Shown here in pieces: positions 1-10,366 of a DNA stretch of 43,917 bases; the stretch's first letter is position 1, and each line of letters starts with the position of its first letter. Below the pieces are notes generated by a model that ran no database searches, was not told the DNA's origin, and saw nothing but the letters and a program-made list of their open reading frames with translations. Source of the stretch: Acidovorax sp. NO-1 (GTDB taxonomy: Bacteria; Pseudomonadota; Gammaproteobacteria; Burkholderiales; Burkholderiaceae_C); the NCBI RefSeq assembly GCF_000238595.1, contig NZ_AGTS01000099.1:1-43917 (forward strand). Direction: 5' to 3'. Position numbers and translations under genes: made by a program.

Positions 1-46
1 AGGCTGTTTCTATTAATATTTCCAACTTCCAACTCCACGGTAGCGT

Positions 47-826
47 TCACAGCAGCCCGCGCAATTCGCGGGCGGCCTCCTGCAGCAGCGGCAGCATGTC
101 GCGCTGCAGGCTGCTCTCATCCACCTGCTTGGGCGACGCCACCACATTCAGCGCCGCCACCGTGTCGCCCTGCAGGTTGCGCAGGGGCACGGCCAGCGCG
201 TGCACGCCCAGCTCGTGCTCTTCCACCGCCAGGCAATAGTCATCGCGCCGCACCTTGGCAACCACCTGCCGCAGCGGGCCGACCTGGGTGATGGTGTGGG
301 GCGTGAGGCGGTGCAGTGAGCAGGCCTTGAGCCACGCAGTGAGTTGGGCAGGAGGCAATGCCGCCAGCAGCACGCGCCCCGTGGACGTGGGGTGCGCCGG
401 CAGCCGCGCCCCCAGGTGCAGGCCATAGGCCAGCACGCGCGACGGCGTGCCGTACACCCCGCTGCGCGCCACGATCACCACCTCGTTGCCATCCAGTACC
501 ACGGCCGAAAACGACTGCTGGGTCTGCGCCGCCAGCCGGTTCAGCGTGGGCTGCAGCACGCGCGGCAGCCGGGCTGAGGCCAGGTAGCTGCCTGAAAACC
601 GCAGCACCTTGGGCGCCAGCCAGAAGTAGCTGCCATCCGTCTCCAGATACCCCAGGTGCGCCAGCGTCAGCAGGTGCCGCCGCGCCGCAGCGCGCGTGAG
701 ACCCGTGCGCTGCGCGGCCAGCGTGGCATTGAGCCGCTGGCGCTCGGTGTCAAAACTCTCCAGCACGGCCATGCCCTTGGCCATGCCTTCGATGAAATCT
801 GCCTTGGCGATGGGAAAGGTGGTCAT
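47..826 (-). CDS. pobR: IclR-family transcriptional regulator, PobR/PcaR type
   Basis: This is a 259-residue IclR-type regulator. The N-terminal winged helix (about residues 10-75) includes the AARRHLLTLAHLGYLE stretch, and the C-terminal effector domain includes HPTSTGRVLLAAL and the EEHELGVHALAVPL region typical of the PobR/PcaR/PcaU branch. The frame is open further upstream, but the ATG at 826 begins just ahead of the conserved GMAVLESF segment and gives a family-typical length. It is transcribed divergently from pobA, which follows on the other strand. IclR regulators next to pobA usually activate it in response to 4-hydroxybenzoate (established for Acinetobacter PobR), so pobA is the probable target here; the inducer is inferred. 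A PcaR-like protein for protocatechuate genes is the main alternative. Confidence 0.85.
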   Translation of the reverse strand: MTTFPIAKADFIEGMAKGMAVLESFDTERQRLNATLAAQRTGLTRAAARRHLLTLAHLGYLETDGSYFWLAPKVLRFSGSYLASARLPRVLQPTLNRLAAQTQQSFSAVVLDGNEVVIVARSGVYGTPSRVLAYGLHLGARLPAHPTSTGRVLLAALPPAQLTAWLKACSLHRLTPHTITQVGPLRQVVAKVRRDDYCLAVEEHELGVHALAVPLRNLQGDTVAALNVVASPKQVDESSLQRDMLPLLQEAARELRGLL

Positions 827-877
827 GGTTTGCCTGGGGCGCCTGGGATCGGTAGCCTGGTCGAAGACTGGAGGTGA

Positions 878-2239
<1,362 letters not shown>

Positions 2240-2470
2240 AAAACAAGCGACGCAAATGGACGAGCGGGCCCGGTACAAAGGACGCGCCCCATCGGTCACC
2301 ACAACCGCTTGAGGCGCACGCTTCGGTTTCGTGGAATCGCCACACCGGCTGGGTCGACAAAGGCAGGCGCAGAGTCGCCGCGGGCAGGGCGGTGCGCGCC
2401 TCCCTTCAGCCTTCACGGCATCGTCATATCGGAGTGCGAACCTGTCTGGCTTTACCAGGACTCCAGCCCC

Positions 2471-4249
2471 ATGAATCGCCCTCCCCGTTCCGACCGCCCA
2501 TTGACCCACCTGCTGCGCCACGATGGCGCAGAAGACCCCTCCTCGGCCCCCGCCGATGTCGGCCGCCGAGTGTTTGTGCGCCAGCTCGCTCTCGGCGCCA
2601 CGGCATTGGGCACATTGCCGCTGGCTGCCTGCGGTGGCAGTGATGATGACGCTCCCGCTGTCAGCTTTGTGCATGGTGTGGCCAGCGGCGACCCGCTCAG
2701 TGACCGCGTGATCCTGTGGACGCGCATCACGCCGCCCGGGGGCCACACGGCGGACATCCCGGTGCAATGGGAAGTTGCGACGGATGCGGCCTTCACCACC
2801 GTGGTGGCCAAAGGCCAGGCCACCGCCACTGCCGCCAAAGACTTCACCGTCAAGGTCGATGCCACTGGCCTCAAGCCCGCCACGGCCTACCACTACCGCT
2901 TCAAGGCCTATGCGGCCCAGTCGGCCGCGGCACGCACCCGCACGCTGCCCACCGGCAGCGTGGCACAGGTCAAGCTGGCAGTGTTCTCGTGCGCCAACTA
3001 CCCGGCGGGTTACTTCAACGTGTACGCCGACGCCGCGCGCCGCAACGACCTCGATGCCACCGTGCACCTGGGCGACTACCTTTACGAATACGCGCGCGGA
3101 GGCTACGCCTCGGCCAGCGCCGCGCAGCTGGGCCGCCTGTCGCAACCCGCCACCGAAATCCTGTCGCTGGCCGACTACCGCCTGCGCCACGCGCAGTACA
3201 AGACCGACCCCGACCTGCAGGCCCTGCATGCCGCCGCCCCCATGATCGCCGTATGGGACGACCACGAGATCACCAACGACACCTGGGCCAACGGCGCCGA
3301 AAACCACCAGGCCGCCACCGAAGGCAGCTTTGCGGCGCGCAAGGCGGCAGCCCTGCAGGCCTACCACGAGTGGATGCCCACGCGCAATGCGCAGCCCGAT
3401 CTTATCTACCGCAGCTTCAACTTTGGCAACCTGGTGGCGCTGCACATGCTCGACACGCGCCTGATCGGGCGCGACGAACAGGCCGACTACACCCGTTTCT
3501 TCACCGCCACCGGCTTTGACGCAGCAGGCTTTACCGCCGCCGTGGGCGCCCCCGCCCGCCAGATCCTGGGCAGCACGCAGAGCCAGTGGCTCCAGCAGCA
3601 AATGGCCGCATCCACCGCCACCTGGCAAGTGCTGGGCCAGCAGGTGCTGATGGGGCGCATGAACATTCCGGCGCCCATCCTCATCGAGACCATCCAGCCC
3701 GGCGCAGGCGTGACGGTGTCGCAATACGCAGCCATCATCGCCAAGGCCCAGACGGCCCCCGCCACGCTGACCGCCGCCGAAAAAGCCATCCTGGCCCAGC
3801 CCTCGATTCCGTACAACCTCGACGCCTGGGACGGCTACCAGGCTGCCCGCGAAACCGTGCTGGGCACGGCCCGCAGCCTGGGCAAGAACCTGGTGGTGCT
3901 GTCGGGCGACACGCACAACGCCTGGGCGAATGAACTGGCGGACATGGGTGGCAATGCGGTGGGCGTTGAATTCGCCACCTCGTCAGTGTCGTCGCCGGGC
4001 TTCGAGGAATACCTGCCCAAGGAGAACCCGGCCACGCTGGCGGGCGCGCTCCAGCAGCTGATCACGCCGCTCAAATACTGCGACACTTCGCGCCGGGGCT
4101 ACATGGTGGTGACCGCCACCGCCACCGAATGCCGCGCCGACTGGGTGTATGTCAGCACCATCACCAGCCGCAACTACACCGCCAGCACCGACAAATCGCT
4201 CAAGGTGCTGGCCGGTGTCAGCGGGCGCGGTCGCATCGTGGCGGCCTGA
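2471..4249 (+). CDS. phoD: PhoD-family alkaline phosphatase/phosphodiesterase, Tat lipoprotein
   Basis: This PhoD-type metallophosphoesterase (592 residues) hydrolyses phosphomono- and diesters outside the cytoplasm. The N-terminus has a twin-arginine motif GRRVFVRQ (Arg32-Arg33), a hydrophobic stretch and a lipobox LAAC with Cys54, so it should be exported folded by Tat and lipidated. A PhoD N-terminal beta domain follows (SFVHGVASGDPLSDRVILWTR). Metal-site motifs are HLGDYLYEY (about 200), WDDHEITND (about 262) and SGDTHNAW (about 477). The start at 2471 is chosen because it puts the Tat motif near residue 32. I see no convincing Pho box in the 231-bp gap upstream. A strong shared terminator separates it from the convergent purH. 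Confidence 0.9.
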   Translation: MNRPPRSDRPLTHLLRHDGAEDPSSAPADVGRRVFVRQLALGATALGTLPLAACGGSDDDAPAVSFVHGVASGDPLSDRVILWTRITPPGGHTADIPVQWEVATDAAFTTVVAKGQATATAAKDFTVKVDATGLKPATAYHYRFKAYAAQSAAARTRTLPTGSVAQVKLAVFSCANYPAGYFNVYADAARRNDLDATVHLGDYLYEYARGGYASASAAQLGRLSQPATEILSLADYRLRHAQYKTDPDLQALHAAAPMIAVWDDHEITNDTWANGAENHQAATEGSFAARKAAALQAYHEWMPTRNAQPDLIYRSFNFGNLVALHMLDTRLIGRDEQADYTRFFTATGFDAAGFTAAVGAPARQILGSTQSQWLQQQMAASTATWQVLGQQVLMGRMNIPAPILIETIQPGAGVTVSQYAAIIAKAQTAPATLTAAEKAILAQPSIPYNLDAWDGYQAARETVLGTARSLGKNLVVLSGDTHNAWANELADMGGNAVGVEFATSSVSSPGFEEYLPKENPATLAGALQQLITPLKYCDTSRRGYMVVTATATECRADWVYVSTITSRNYTASTDKSLKVLAGVSGRGRIVAA

Positions 4250-4282
4250 CCGCCATGTGCTCCGCGCAGGCGCGCAGACAAC

Positions 4283-4309
4283 AAAAAAGCGGCCAAGGCC
4301 GCTTTTTTT
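4283..4309. terminator. Bidirectional intrinsic terminator, phoD/purH
   Basis: A-tract, GCGGCC stem, AA loop, GGCCGC stem, T-tract. The hairpin is flanked by six As and seven Ts, so it can end transcription from both convergent genes. Confidence 0.9.
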
Positions 4310-4336
4310 CAGGGAGTGATGATCAGCACCCTGACA

Positions 4337-5938
4337 TCAGTGGCGGAAATGCCGCACACCGCTGAAGACCATGGCCACGCCACGCTCGTTGGCGGCGTCG
4401 ATCACTTCGTTGTCGCGCATCGAACCACCGGGTTGGATCACGCAGGTAGCGCCCGCATCGACCACCACGTCCAGACCATCGCGGAAGGGGAAGAACGCGT
4501 CGCTCGCCACGACCGTGCCTTGCAAGGTCAGGCCTGCGTGGCCTGCCTTGATGCTGGCGATGCGGGCCGAGTCCAGGCGGCTCATCTGGCCCGCACCAAC
4601 GCCCATGGTCATGCCGCCCTTGCAGAAGACGATGGCGTTGCTCTTGACGTACTTGGCGACCTTCCAGGCGAACAGCAGGTCTTCCATTTCTTCCAGCGTG
4701 GGCTGCTTCTGGGTCACGACTTTCAGGTCGATGAGAGACAGCTCGTGGTTGTCAGCGGTCTGAAGCAGCAGGCCCGAGCCGATGCGCTTGGCGTCCATGG
4801 CGTTGCGGCCGCGTTCCCAGTCCGTCTTGCCGCCATGCGCGGGCAAGGCAATTTTGAGCAGGCGCACATTGGCCTTGGCCTTGAAGATCTCTAGCGCCTC
4901 GGCCGTGAAGTCGGGGGCCATCAGCACCTCGACAAACTGTTTGCTCACCTGGGCCGCAGCCTGGCCGTCCACCACGCGGTTGAACGCGATGATGCCGCCG
5001 AAGGCGCTGGTGGGGTCGGTCTGGAAGGCCTTGCTGTAGGCGCTGAGCGCATCCAGTCCCACGGCCACGCCGCAGGGGTTGGCGTGCTTGACGATCACGC
5101 AGGCAGCGGCTTCAAAGCTCTTCACGCATTCCCACGCCGCGTCGGCATCGGCGATGTTGTTGTAGCTCAGTTCCTTGCCCTGCAGCTGCACACCGGTGAC
5201 CAGCGAGCCGGGCGCGGGGTGCAGGTCGCGGTACAGGGCGGCTTGCTGGTGGCTGTTTTCGCCATAGCGCAGGTCCTGCACCTTGGTGAAGATGCCGTTG
5301 CTCTGGCCGGGGAACTGGGTACGCGTGGGCACGTAGGTTTCCGACAGTTTTTCTTCTTCGAACGTGACGGAGGAGAGGTAGTCGCTGATGGCCCCGTCGT
5401 ACTGCGCGATGCGGTTGAACGCGGCCACCGACAGCGCAAAGCGCAGCTTGTCGGACAGCTTGCCGCCCGCTTTCAATTCAGCCAGCACGGCCTCGTACTG
5501 GTCGGCCGAGGTGATCACGCCCACGTCCTTCCAGTTCTTGGCGGCGCTGCGCACCATGGCGGGGCCGCCGATGTCGATGTTCTCGATGGCGTCGGCCAGC
5601 GTGCAACCGGCCTTGGCCACGGTGGCTTCAAAGGGGTAGAGGTTGACCACCAGCAGGTCGATGGTGTCGATGCCGTGTTCCTTCAACGCCGCCATGTGTT
5701 CGGGCAGCTCACGGCGCGCCAGCAGGCCGCCGTGCACCTTGGGGTGCAGTGTCTTCACGCGGCCGTCGAGCATCTCGGGGAACTGGGTGACCTCGGCCAC
5801 TTCGGTCACGGGCAGGCCCTTGTCGGCCAGCAGCTTGGCGGTGCCGCCGGTGGACAGGAGCTTGACGCCCAGCGCATGCAGCGCTTGGGCGAATTCGACG
5901 ATGCCGGTCTTATCGGAGACGGAGAGGAGTGCGTTCAT
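4337..5938 (-). CDS. purH: Bifunctional AICAR formyltransferase / IMP cyclohydrolase
   Basis: PurH performs the last two steps of de novo purine synthesis: formylation of AICAR with 10-formyl-THF and ring closure to IMP. The 533-residue product has the N-terminal MGS-like cyclohydrolase domain (about 1-195, starting [18 protein letters not shown], with STGGTAKLL and [13 protein letters not shown]) and the transformylase domain with [21 protein letters not shown] and the C-terminal [11 protein letters not shown] and QPGGSMRD motifs. Length and motif order are full. It is last in the dusB-fis-purH cluster, with a hairpin repeat in the 98-bp gap before it. In many Betaproteobacteria ruvC follows purH; here a terminator and the convergent phoD follow instead. 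Confidence 0.97.
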   Translation of the reverse strand: MNALLSVSDKTGIVEFAQALHALGVKLLSTGGTAKLLADKGLPVTEVAEVTQFPEMLDGRVKTLHPKVHGGLLARRELPEHMAALKEHGIDTIDLLVVNLYPFEATVAKAGCTLADAIENIDIGGPAMVRSAAKNWKDVGVITSADQYEAVLAELKAGGKLSDKLRFALSVAAFNRIAQYDGAISDYLSSVTFEEEKLSETYVPTRTQFPGQSNGIFTKVQDLRYGENSHQQAALYRDLHPAPGSLVTGVQLQGKELSYNNIADADAAWECVKSFEAAACVIVKHANPCGVAVGLDALSAYSKAFQTDPTSAFGGIIAFNRVVDGQAAAQVSKQFVEVLMAPDFTAEALEIFKAKANVRLLKIALPAHGGKTDWERGRNAMDAKRIGSGLLLQTADNHELSLIDLKVVTQKQPTLEEMEDLLFAWKVAKYVKSNAIVFCKGGMTMGVGAGQMSRLDSARIASIKAGHAGLTLQGTVVASDAFFPFRDGLDVVVDAGATCVIQPGGSMRDNEVIDAANERGVAMVFSGVRHFRH

Positions 5939-5956
5939 GGCAATGGTGGTGCGGAG

Positions 5957-6013
5957 GTTTTGAATAAAAACAGGCCCCAGCGCTTATCCATCAAGCGCTA
6001 GCAGCTATAAATT
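5957..6013 (-). repeat. Interspersed hairpin repeat, copy A
   Basis: This roughly 57-bp intergenic element lies between fis and purH. Its core hairpin is AGCGCTT, a 7-base loop, AAGCGCT (5979-5999). Read on the minus strand it runs TATAGCTGCT, hairpin, GGGGCC, T-rich tail. The same block order is seen at 15023-15084 and 32531-32590. It lies inside a probable transcription unit, so it would be transcribed. Confidence 0.75.
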
Positions 6014-6036
6014 TAATAGTATTGAGCCCGCGGATG

Positions 6037-6270
6037 CTAGAGCAGCTTGTGCTCGACCAGCTTCTTGCGCAGGGTGTTGCGGTTCAGTCCCAGCCATTCG
6101 GCGGCACGCGACTGGTTGTTTTCGGCCTGCTGCATCACGACTTCCAGCAGCGGCCTTTCGACCACCCGCACCAGCATGTCGTACATGCCATCGGGCGTCT
6201 CGCCGCCCAGGTCGCGAAAGTAGCCCTGCAGGCTCTCGCGCACGCATTCCTCAATGTGTTTCTTGCTCAT
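6037..6270 (-). CDS. fis: Fis-family nucleoid-associated DNA-binding protein
   Basis: Fis is a small dimeric DNA-bending protein that organises the nucleoid and regulates stable RNA promoters. The 77-residue product contains the conserved helix-turn-helix with QQAENNQSRAAEWLGLNRNTLRKKL at its C-terminal end (about 46-70) and the upstream dimerisation helices including LVRVVERPLLEVVM. It is shorter than the 98-residue E. coli protein at the N-terminus, as is usual in Betaproteobacteria. Its ATG overlaps the dusB stop by four bases (ATGA), the classic dusB-fis arrangement, so the two are almost certainly translationally coupled. Confidence 0.95.
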   Translation of the reverse strand: MSKKHIEECVRESLQGYFRDLGGETPDGMYDMLVRVVERPLLEVVMQQAENNQSRAAEWLGLNRNTLRKKLVEHKLL

Positions 6271-7313
6271 GCAGCCATTCCCTCTTGTTCTTCTGAGTCA
6301 GCGTCCACGCCGGTGGCGGCGGGCAGCCGGTCCATCTGCTGCCCCAGGGCATCCAGGTGGTCGGCCACGGCCTGCCACTGCGTGGCGCTGTCTTCGATCG
6401 TATTGATGTGTTGCCTGAAGGCCTCGCCGCCCGGCAGCGCGCGCAGGTACCAGGCAATGTGCTTGCGCGCACTGCGCACGCCGGTCAGCTCGCCATACAG
6501 GCTGTAGTGGTCTTGCAGGTGGTCCAGCAGCAGGCGCCGCACCTCGGCCACCAGCGGTGGTGCCAGGTGTTCGCCCGTGGCCAGAAAGTGGCCGATCTCG
6601 CGGAAGATCCACGGCCGGCCCTGGGCAGCGCGGCCGATCATGATCGCGTCGGCGCCGGTGGCGGCCAGTACATCGCGCGCCTTTTCGGGCGAGGTGATGT
6701 CGCCGTTGGCCACCACGGGCACCTTCACCGCCGCCTTGACGGCAGCGATGGTGTCGTACTCCGCATGGCCCTTGTAGCCCTGCTCGCGCGTGCGGCCGTG
6801 CACGGTGAGCATCTGGATGCCCACGCTTTCAAACTGCCGCGCCAATGCCACGGCGTTCTTGTGCTCCTGGCACCAGCCGGTGCGCATCTTCAGTGTGACG
6901 GGCACATTAAAACGCGCGCAGGCCTCGACCACCGCAGCGGCAATCTCCACCGCCAGCGCCTCGTTCTGCATCAGGGCGGAGCCCGCCCATTTGTTGCACA
7001 CCTTCTTGGCCGGGCAGCCCATGTTGATGTCGATGATCTGCGCGCCGCGTTCCACGTTGTAGACCGCAGCCTCGGCCATCATCGGCGCATCGGTGCCGGC
7101 GATCTGCACGGCAATGGGCCCCGGCTCCCCGTCATGGTTGGCCCGGCGCGAGGTCTTGAGGCTGTTCCACAAATCCTTGCGCGAGGTCACCATCTCGCTC
7201 ACCGCATAGCCCGCGCCCAGCGCCTTGCACAGCTGGCGAAACGGCCGGTCGGTGACGCCCGCCATCGGGGCGACGAACAGGCGGTTCGCCAAAGGAATGT
7301 GGCCGATGTGCAT
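6267..7313 (-). CDS. dusB: tRNA-dihydrouridine synthase B
   Basis: DusB is a flavin enzyme that reduces uridines in the tRNA D-loop. The 348-residue product starts with the FMN-barrel motif LFVAPMAGVTDRPFR. It has MGCPAKKVCNKWAGSAL, with the catalytic cysteine, at about 100-116, then LKMRTGW, TVHGRTREQGY and ANGDITS, and IMIGRAAQGRPWIF for phosphate binding. The C-terminal helical tRNA-binding region is present. It leads the dusB-fis-purH cluster. A possible -10 (TACAAT on the minus strand, 7361-7366) lies about 50 bp upstream. Confidence 0.96.
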   Translation of the reverse strand: MHIGHIPLANRLFVAPMAGVTDRPFRQLCKALGAGYAVSEMVTSRKDLWNSLKTSRRANHDGEPGPIAVQIAGTDAPMMAEAAVYNVERGAQIIDINMGCPAKKVCNKWAGSALMQNEALAVEIAAAVVEACARFNVPVTLKMRTGWCQEHKNAVALARQFESVGIQMLTVHGRTREQGYKGHAEYDTIAAVKAAVKVPVVANGDITSPEKARDVLAATGADAIMIGRAAQGRPWIFREIGHFLATGEHLAPPLVAEVRRLLLDHLQDHYSLYGELTGVRSARKHIAWYLRALPGGEAFRQHINTIEDSATQWQAVADHLDALGQQMDRLPAATGVDADSEEQEGMAA

Positions 7314-7360
7314 GGGCGGAGTGAAAGGCGGGCGCAGCAGATGCTGAAAAAGGAGGCAGG

Positions 7361-7366
7361 ATTGTA
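7361..7366 (-). promoter_or_regulatory. Possible -10 box for dusB-fis-purH
   Basis: TACAAT on the minus strand, about 50 bp upstream of dusB. The -35 at the expected spacing is poor, so only the -10 supports it. It sits in the 150-bp gap between dusB and the secreted protein gene. Confidence 0.3.
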
Positions 7367-7463
7367 CCTGCTCAAAATTTCAGCAGTTGAAATGATCCGC
7401 GCGCGTGCTGCAGGGGCTGCCCGCCCTGTCAGCCACCCTCAACGGCCAGTGGTTAACCCGGTG

Positions 7464-8051
7464 TCAGCGGGACGCAATGTCGGTCGCCACCACGGCAGGT
7501 GACGTCGCGCCGCGCTGTGCGAAATGCCACCAGGCGTCTTGCAGGTTGCGGAAATCGTGGCGCGCCATCAGTGTGTAAAGCCACTGGCGGTTGTACTGCA
7601 CGTCGGGAGAGAAACCCTTGGCGCCCGGTTGGGCACCGGCCAGCGAAACGCCTGCCGGCGTGCCCATGTCCACATCATGACCATCGGCCAGAGGGCCACG
7701 CACCACTTTGCTGGCTTTCATGCCGTCCACGACGCGTACCTGTACCACCCAGGCTCCGCTGACCGCGTTGCACTTGGCAGTCAGGGCCATGCCTTGCTGC
7801 TGCAACTCGTGGCCGATACGGTGCAATGCGGCGTCCGTGGCCGGGGTGCTCTGGCAGGGCGCCGAGTCCAGGCCGCGCACTGGCTGGCCCAACCCGGCCA
7901 CGGTGTCGGTCGACGCAGCCGCCTGCACGCCGCTCAGACTTGCCGCCAACAATGCAACCACAGCGGCGCTGCAGCGTGCAGCGCGGGCAACCCGTGTACG
8001 GTGGGTGTGGAGTGTCTGCAGGTTCGAACGGAGCTGGGTCTGTGATGGCAT
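7464..8051 (-). CDS. Secreted protein with a degenerate VanX-like (peptidase M15) C-terminus
   Basis: This 195-residue product has a Sec signal (basic region ending about residue 26, hydrophobic 29-40, likely cleavage after VQA at 44) and no close match that I can name. The C-terminal third resembles the D-Ala-D-Ala dipeptidase family: VDMGTP (127-132), FSPDVQYNRQWLYTLMARHD, then AWWHF (173-177). In VanX the corresponding motif is EWWH, with the Glu as catalytic base and the His as zinc ligand. Here the Glu is Ala173 while His176 is kept, and the first zinc motif (SxHxxGxAxD) is not recognisable; only an isolated His125 remains. A strong Shine-Dalgarno (GGGAGG) supports the start. Catalysis by the standard mechanism looks unlikely. 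The family call is tentative. Confidence 0.6.
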   Translation of the reverse strand: MPSQTQLRSNLQTLHTHRTRVARAARCSAAVVALLAASLSGVQAAASTDTVAGLGQPVRGLDSAPCQSTPATDAALHRIGHELQQQGMALTAKCNAVSGAWVVQVRVVDGMKASKVVRGPLADGHDVDMGTPAGVSLAGAQPGAKGFSPDVQYNRQWLYTLMARHDFRNLQDAWWHFAQRGATSPAVVATDIASR

Positions 8052-8200
8052 GGGGCCTCCCGTGGATTGCGTTCAGGGGTCTTGTTGCTCCACGATACAA
8101 ATGCGGGCTGCAGGCGCCCATGCGTGCATTGCGCACACCGATGTAGGACAGCTCCCTGAGCGGCCGCAGCACAAGCCGGGCGGCCCTACACTCGCCGCCT

Positions 8201-8737
8201 ATGGAAATCTGGATGCACCAGCTGCTGGAATGGCTCGCCCTGCCCCAATTCGGCCTGGGCACGGTCTTTATCGTGTCGTTTGTCTCGGCCACGCTGTTGC
8301 CAGTGGGCTCGGAGGCTGCGGTGTTTGGCCTGATCAAGCTCAACCCCGACCTTTTCTGGCCCGCCATTGGTGTTGCCACTCTGGGCAACACCCTGGGCGG
8401 CGGCGTGAGCTGGTGGATGGGCCTGGGGGCGCACCGCGCCTGGGATGCGGCACGGCGACACCGCCGTTTGAACCACCCCACCGGCACTGATGCCAAACCG
8501 GCGCGCGAGCTCAGCCGCACCGAGCGCCGCGCGCGCGTCTGGCTGCGCAAATGGGGGGCCAAGACCTGCCTGCTGAGCTGGCTGCCCGTGGTGGGCGACC
8601 CGCTGTGCGCCGTGGCGGGTTGGCTGCATCTGCCGTTCTGGCCCTGCCTGGCCTACATGGCGGTGGGCAAGTTCTTTCGCTACCTCGTCATGACCACCGT
8701 GCTGCTGCACTTCATGCCGGGGCAACTGGCGATGTAG
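8201..8737 (+). CDS. yqaA: YqaA-type (VTT/DedA superfamily) inner-membrane protein
   Basis: This 178-residue membrane protein has helices near 15-45 (FGLGTVFIVSFVSATLLPVGSEAAV), 55-75, 125-150 and 150-170. The early FVSATLLPVGSEAAVF segment and the later GDPLCAVAGWLHLPFW match the YqaA branch of the VTT/DedA superfamily, whose members are implicated in membrane homeostasis and lipid or ion handling. A basic cytoplasmic loop (RRHRRLNHPTG onward) lies in the middle. Two starts are possible: ATG 8201, with no clear ribosome site, and ATG 8213, with GGAAA about 7 bases before it; the longer is listed. Its 3' end overlaps the convergent kinase-fusion gene by 26 bp. Confidence 0.8.
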   Translation: MEIWMHQLLEWLALPQFGLGTVFIVSFVSATLLPVGSEAAVFGLIKLNPDLFWPAIGVATLGNTLGGGVSWWMGLGAHRAWDAARRHRRLNHPTGTDAKPARELSRTERRARVWLRKWGAKTCLLSWLPVVGDPLCAVAGWLHLPFWPCLAYMAVGKFFRYLVMTTVLLHFMPGQLAM

Positions 8738-10352
8738 CCGGCATGCTGCCATCGGCGCACGGCAGCAGCACATTCCAGTTCACCGGCCGGGTGGTGTCCA
8801 CATGCACCGTCAGCGCCTCTTCGGCGGGCAAGAGCGGCTGGGCCGCAGCCCATTGCGACTCCAGCACCTGCACCGAGGCTTCCGATGCATCGCCACCCGC
8901 CAGCTGGCGGCTGCGCACCCGCTCGCGCAGCACCGCCAGGGGCGCCTCGAACGACAGGATGCGGCATGGCACCTGCGCCTGCGCCGCCAGTGCCATGAAG
9001 CGCTGGCGCATGGCGGGGTTCAGGAACGTGGCGTCCACCAGCACGGTGAAGCCCGCCTCCAGGGCACGACGGGCTGCCTGCGCCAGGGCTTCGTGGGTGC
9101 GCTGCGAGGCCTCGGCCGTGTAGATGCCACCCGGCACGGCCGCGCTGGACGCCTGCGGCGCCAGGCCGAACAGCCGCTTGCGCTCCACATCGGCGCGCAC
9201 GCGCACCACGCCGCGCTCGGCAATCAACGTCTGCGACTGCGTGCTCTTGCCCGCGCCCGAGAACCCATGCGCCAGCCACAGTTCGACCGTGCGGGGCTGA
9301 ATAAAGCGCAGCGCCAGCGCCAGATAGCGCTGCAGCTCCCGCAGGCTGGCCGCGTGCTCGTCGCCCCCACCCTCACCCTCCACCTGCGCAAGCCGCAGGC
9401 CCGCCACGCGAGCGCGCACCAGGGCCCGGTACACGCGGTAATACTGCAGCACCTGCAGACCGGCGTAGTCGCCCGTGTGCTCCAGCCAGGCATTCAGAAA
9501 ACGCCAAGCCAGGTCGGCGCGGCCACGCGCTTCCAGGTCCATGGCCAGAAAGGCAATGTCGGGCACGCAATCGATCCAGCGCAACGCCGGGTTGAACTCG
9601 ATCGCATCGAACAGCTGCGGCTGACCGTCGATCAGCACCAGATTGGCCAGGTGCAGGTCGCCATGGCATTCGCGCACCCGCCCGGACTGCAGGCGCTGCG
9701 CAAACACCGGCCCCAGCGCAGTGCCTTGCGCGCCACACCACTGCGCCAGCTGCCGCAGCGCGGGGCCCATGTCGGGCACCCACTGCGCCACCAGCGGCTG
9801 CAGCGCCGCCAGGCAATCCTGCACCGGCGCCACGACGGCCTGTGCGGTGCCCCAGCTCTGCTCGGCAGGGGCCACCGCCGCGCCGGCATGGAACTGCGCG
9901 ACCTGCTGCGCCAGAGCGTCGATGTGGCTGGGCAGCAGGCGCTGCTGCTCCAGCAGGTGGCTCAGCAGCGCCTCCTGCGCAAAGCGGCGCATGCGCACGG
10001 CGGGCTCCGCGTCGGCCGGGGCCATTTCGGCGGGCTGCAACTGTAGACAGCCCGCCTGGCCGCTCAGCGCCACCAGCCCCAGGTACAGCGCCGGCGCGGT
10101 GCGGCGGTTGATGCGCAGCTCTTCCTCGCAGGCGGCGCGCCGCAACGCGGGGGTGCTGAAGTCCAGAAAATCCAGTTTCAGCGGCTTCTTGAGCTTGTAG
10201 ACAAAGTCGCCTGCCAGCAGCAGCCAGGAGATATGGGTTTCGATCCACTCGACAGCGCCGACCGGATGGTCAAAGGCCTCGGGGCTGCGCTGCAACTGGC
10301 GCAGGCGCTGCTCGGCGGCGGCATAGGCTTCAACCAGGGATTCAGGGGCCAT
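8712..10352 (-). CDS. APH-like kinase domain fused to P-loop ATPase/kinase domain
   Basis: This 546-residue two-domain protein matches the COG2187-COG0645 arrangement. The N-terminal part (about 1-330) is an aminoglycoside-phosphotransferase-like fold with an early lysine motif LAGDFVYKLKKPLKLDFLDF, the Brenner motif CHGDLHLANLVL and the metal motif FDAIEFN. The C-terminal part (about 360-540) begins with a Walker A GFSGAGKSTQ and has VDATFLNPAMRQRF, as in small zeta-toxin or gluconate-kinase-like enzymes. The substrate is unknown, and this is probably not an antibiotic-resistance enzyme. It begins 14 bp after the HlyD-type adaptor gene, so it is likely the last gene of the ABC operon. That link to an exporter is unexplained. 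Confidence 0.8.
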   Translation of the reverse strand: MAPESLVEAYAAAEQRLRQLQRSPEAFDHPVGAVEWIETHISWLLLAGDFVYKLKKPLKLDFLDFSTPALRRAACEEELRINRRTAPALYLGLVALSGQAGCLQLQPAEMAPADAEPAVRMRRFAQEALLSHLLEQQRLLPSHIDALAQQVAQFHAGAAVAPAEQSWGTAQAVVAPVQDCLAALQPLVAQWVPDMGPALRQLAQWCGAQGTALGPVFAQRLQSGRVRECHGDLHLANLVLIDGQPQLFDAIEFNPALRWIDCVPDIAFLAMDLEARGRADLAWRFLNAWLEHTGDYAGLQVLQYYRVYRALVRARVAGLRLAQVEGEGGGDEHAASLRELQRYLALALRFIQPRTVELWLAHGFSGAGKSTQSQTLIAERGVVRVRADVERKRLFGLAPQASSAAVPGGIYTAEASQRTHEALAQAARRALEAGFTVLVDATFLNPAMRQRFMALAAQAQVPCRILSFEAPLAVLRERVRSRQLAGGDASEASVQVLESQWAAAQPLLPAEEALTVHVDTTRPVNWNVLLPCADGSMPATSPVAPA

Positions 10353-10366
10353 GGGCCAACACTCCG

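Noticed and set aside
2309..2470. Upstream extension of PhoD by 54 residues
   Set aside because: It would bury the Tat motif near residue 86 and the extension has no ribosome site or conserved character.
2240..2470. Pho box upstream of phoD
   Set aside because: No pair of CTGTCAT-like repeats at 11-bp spacing could be found.
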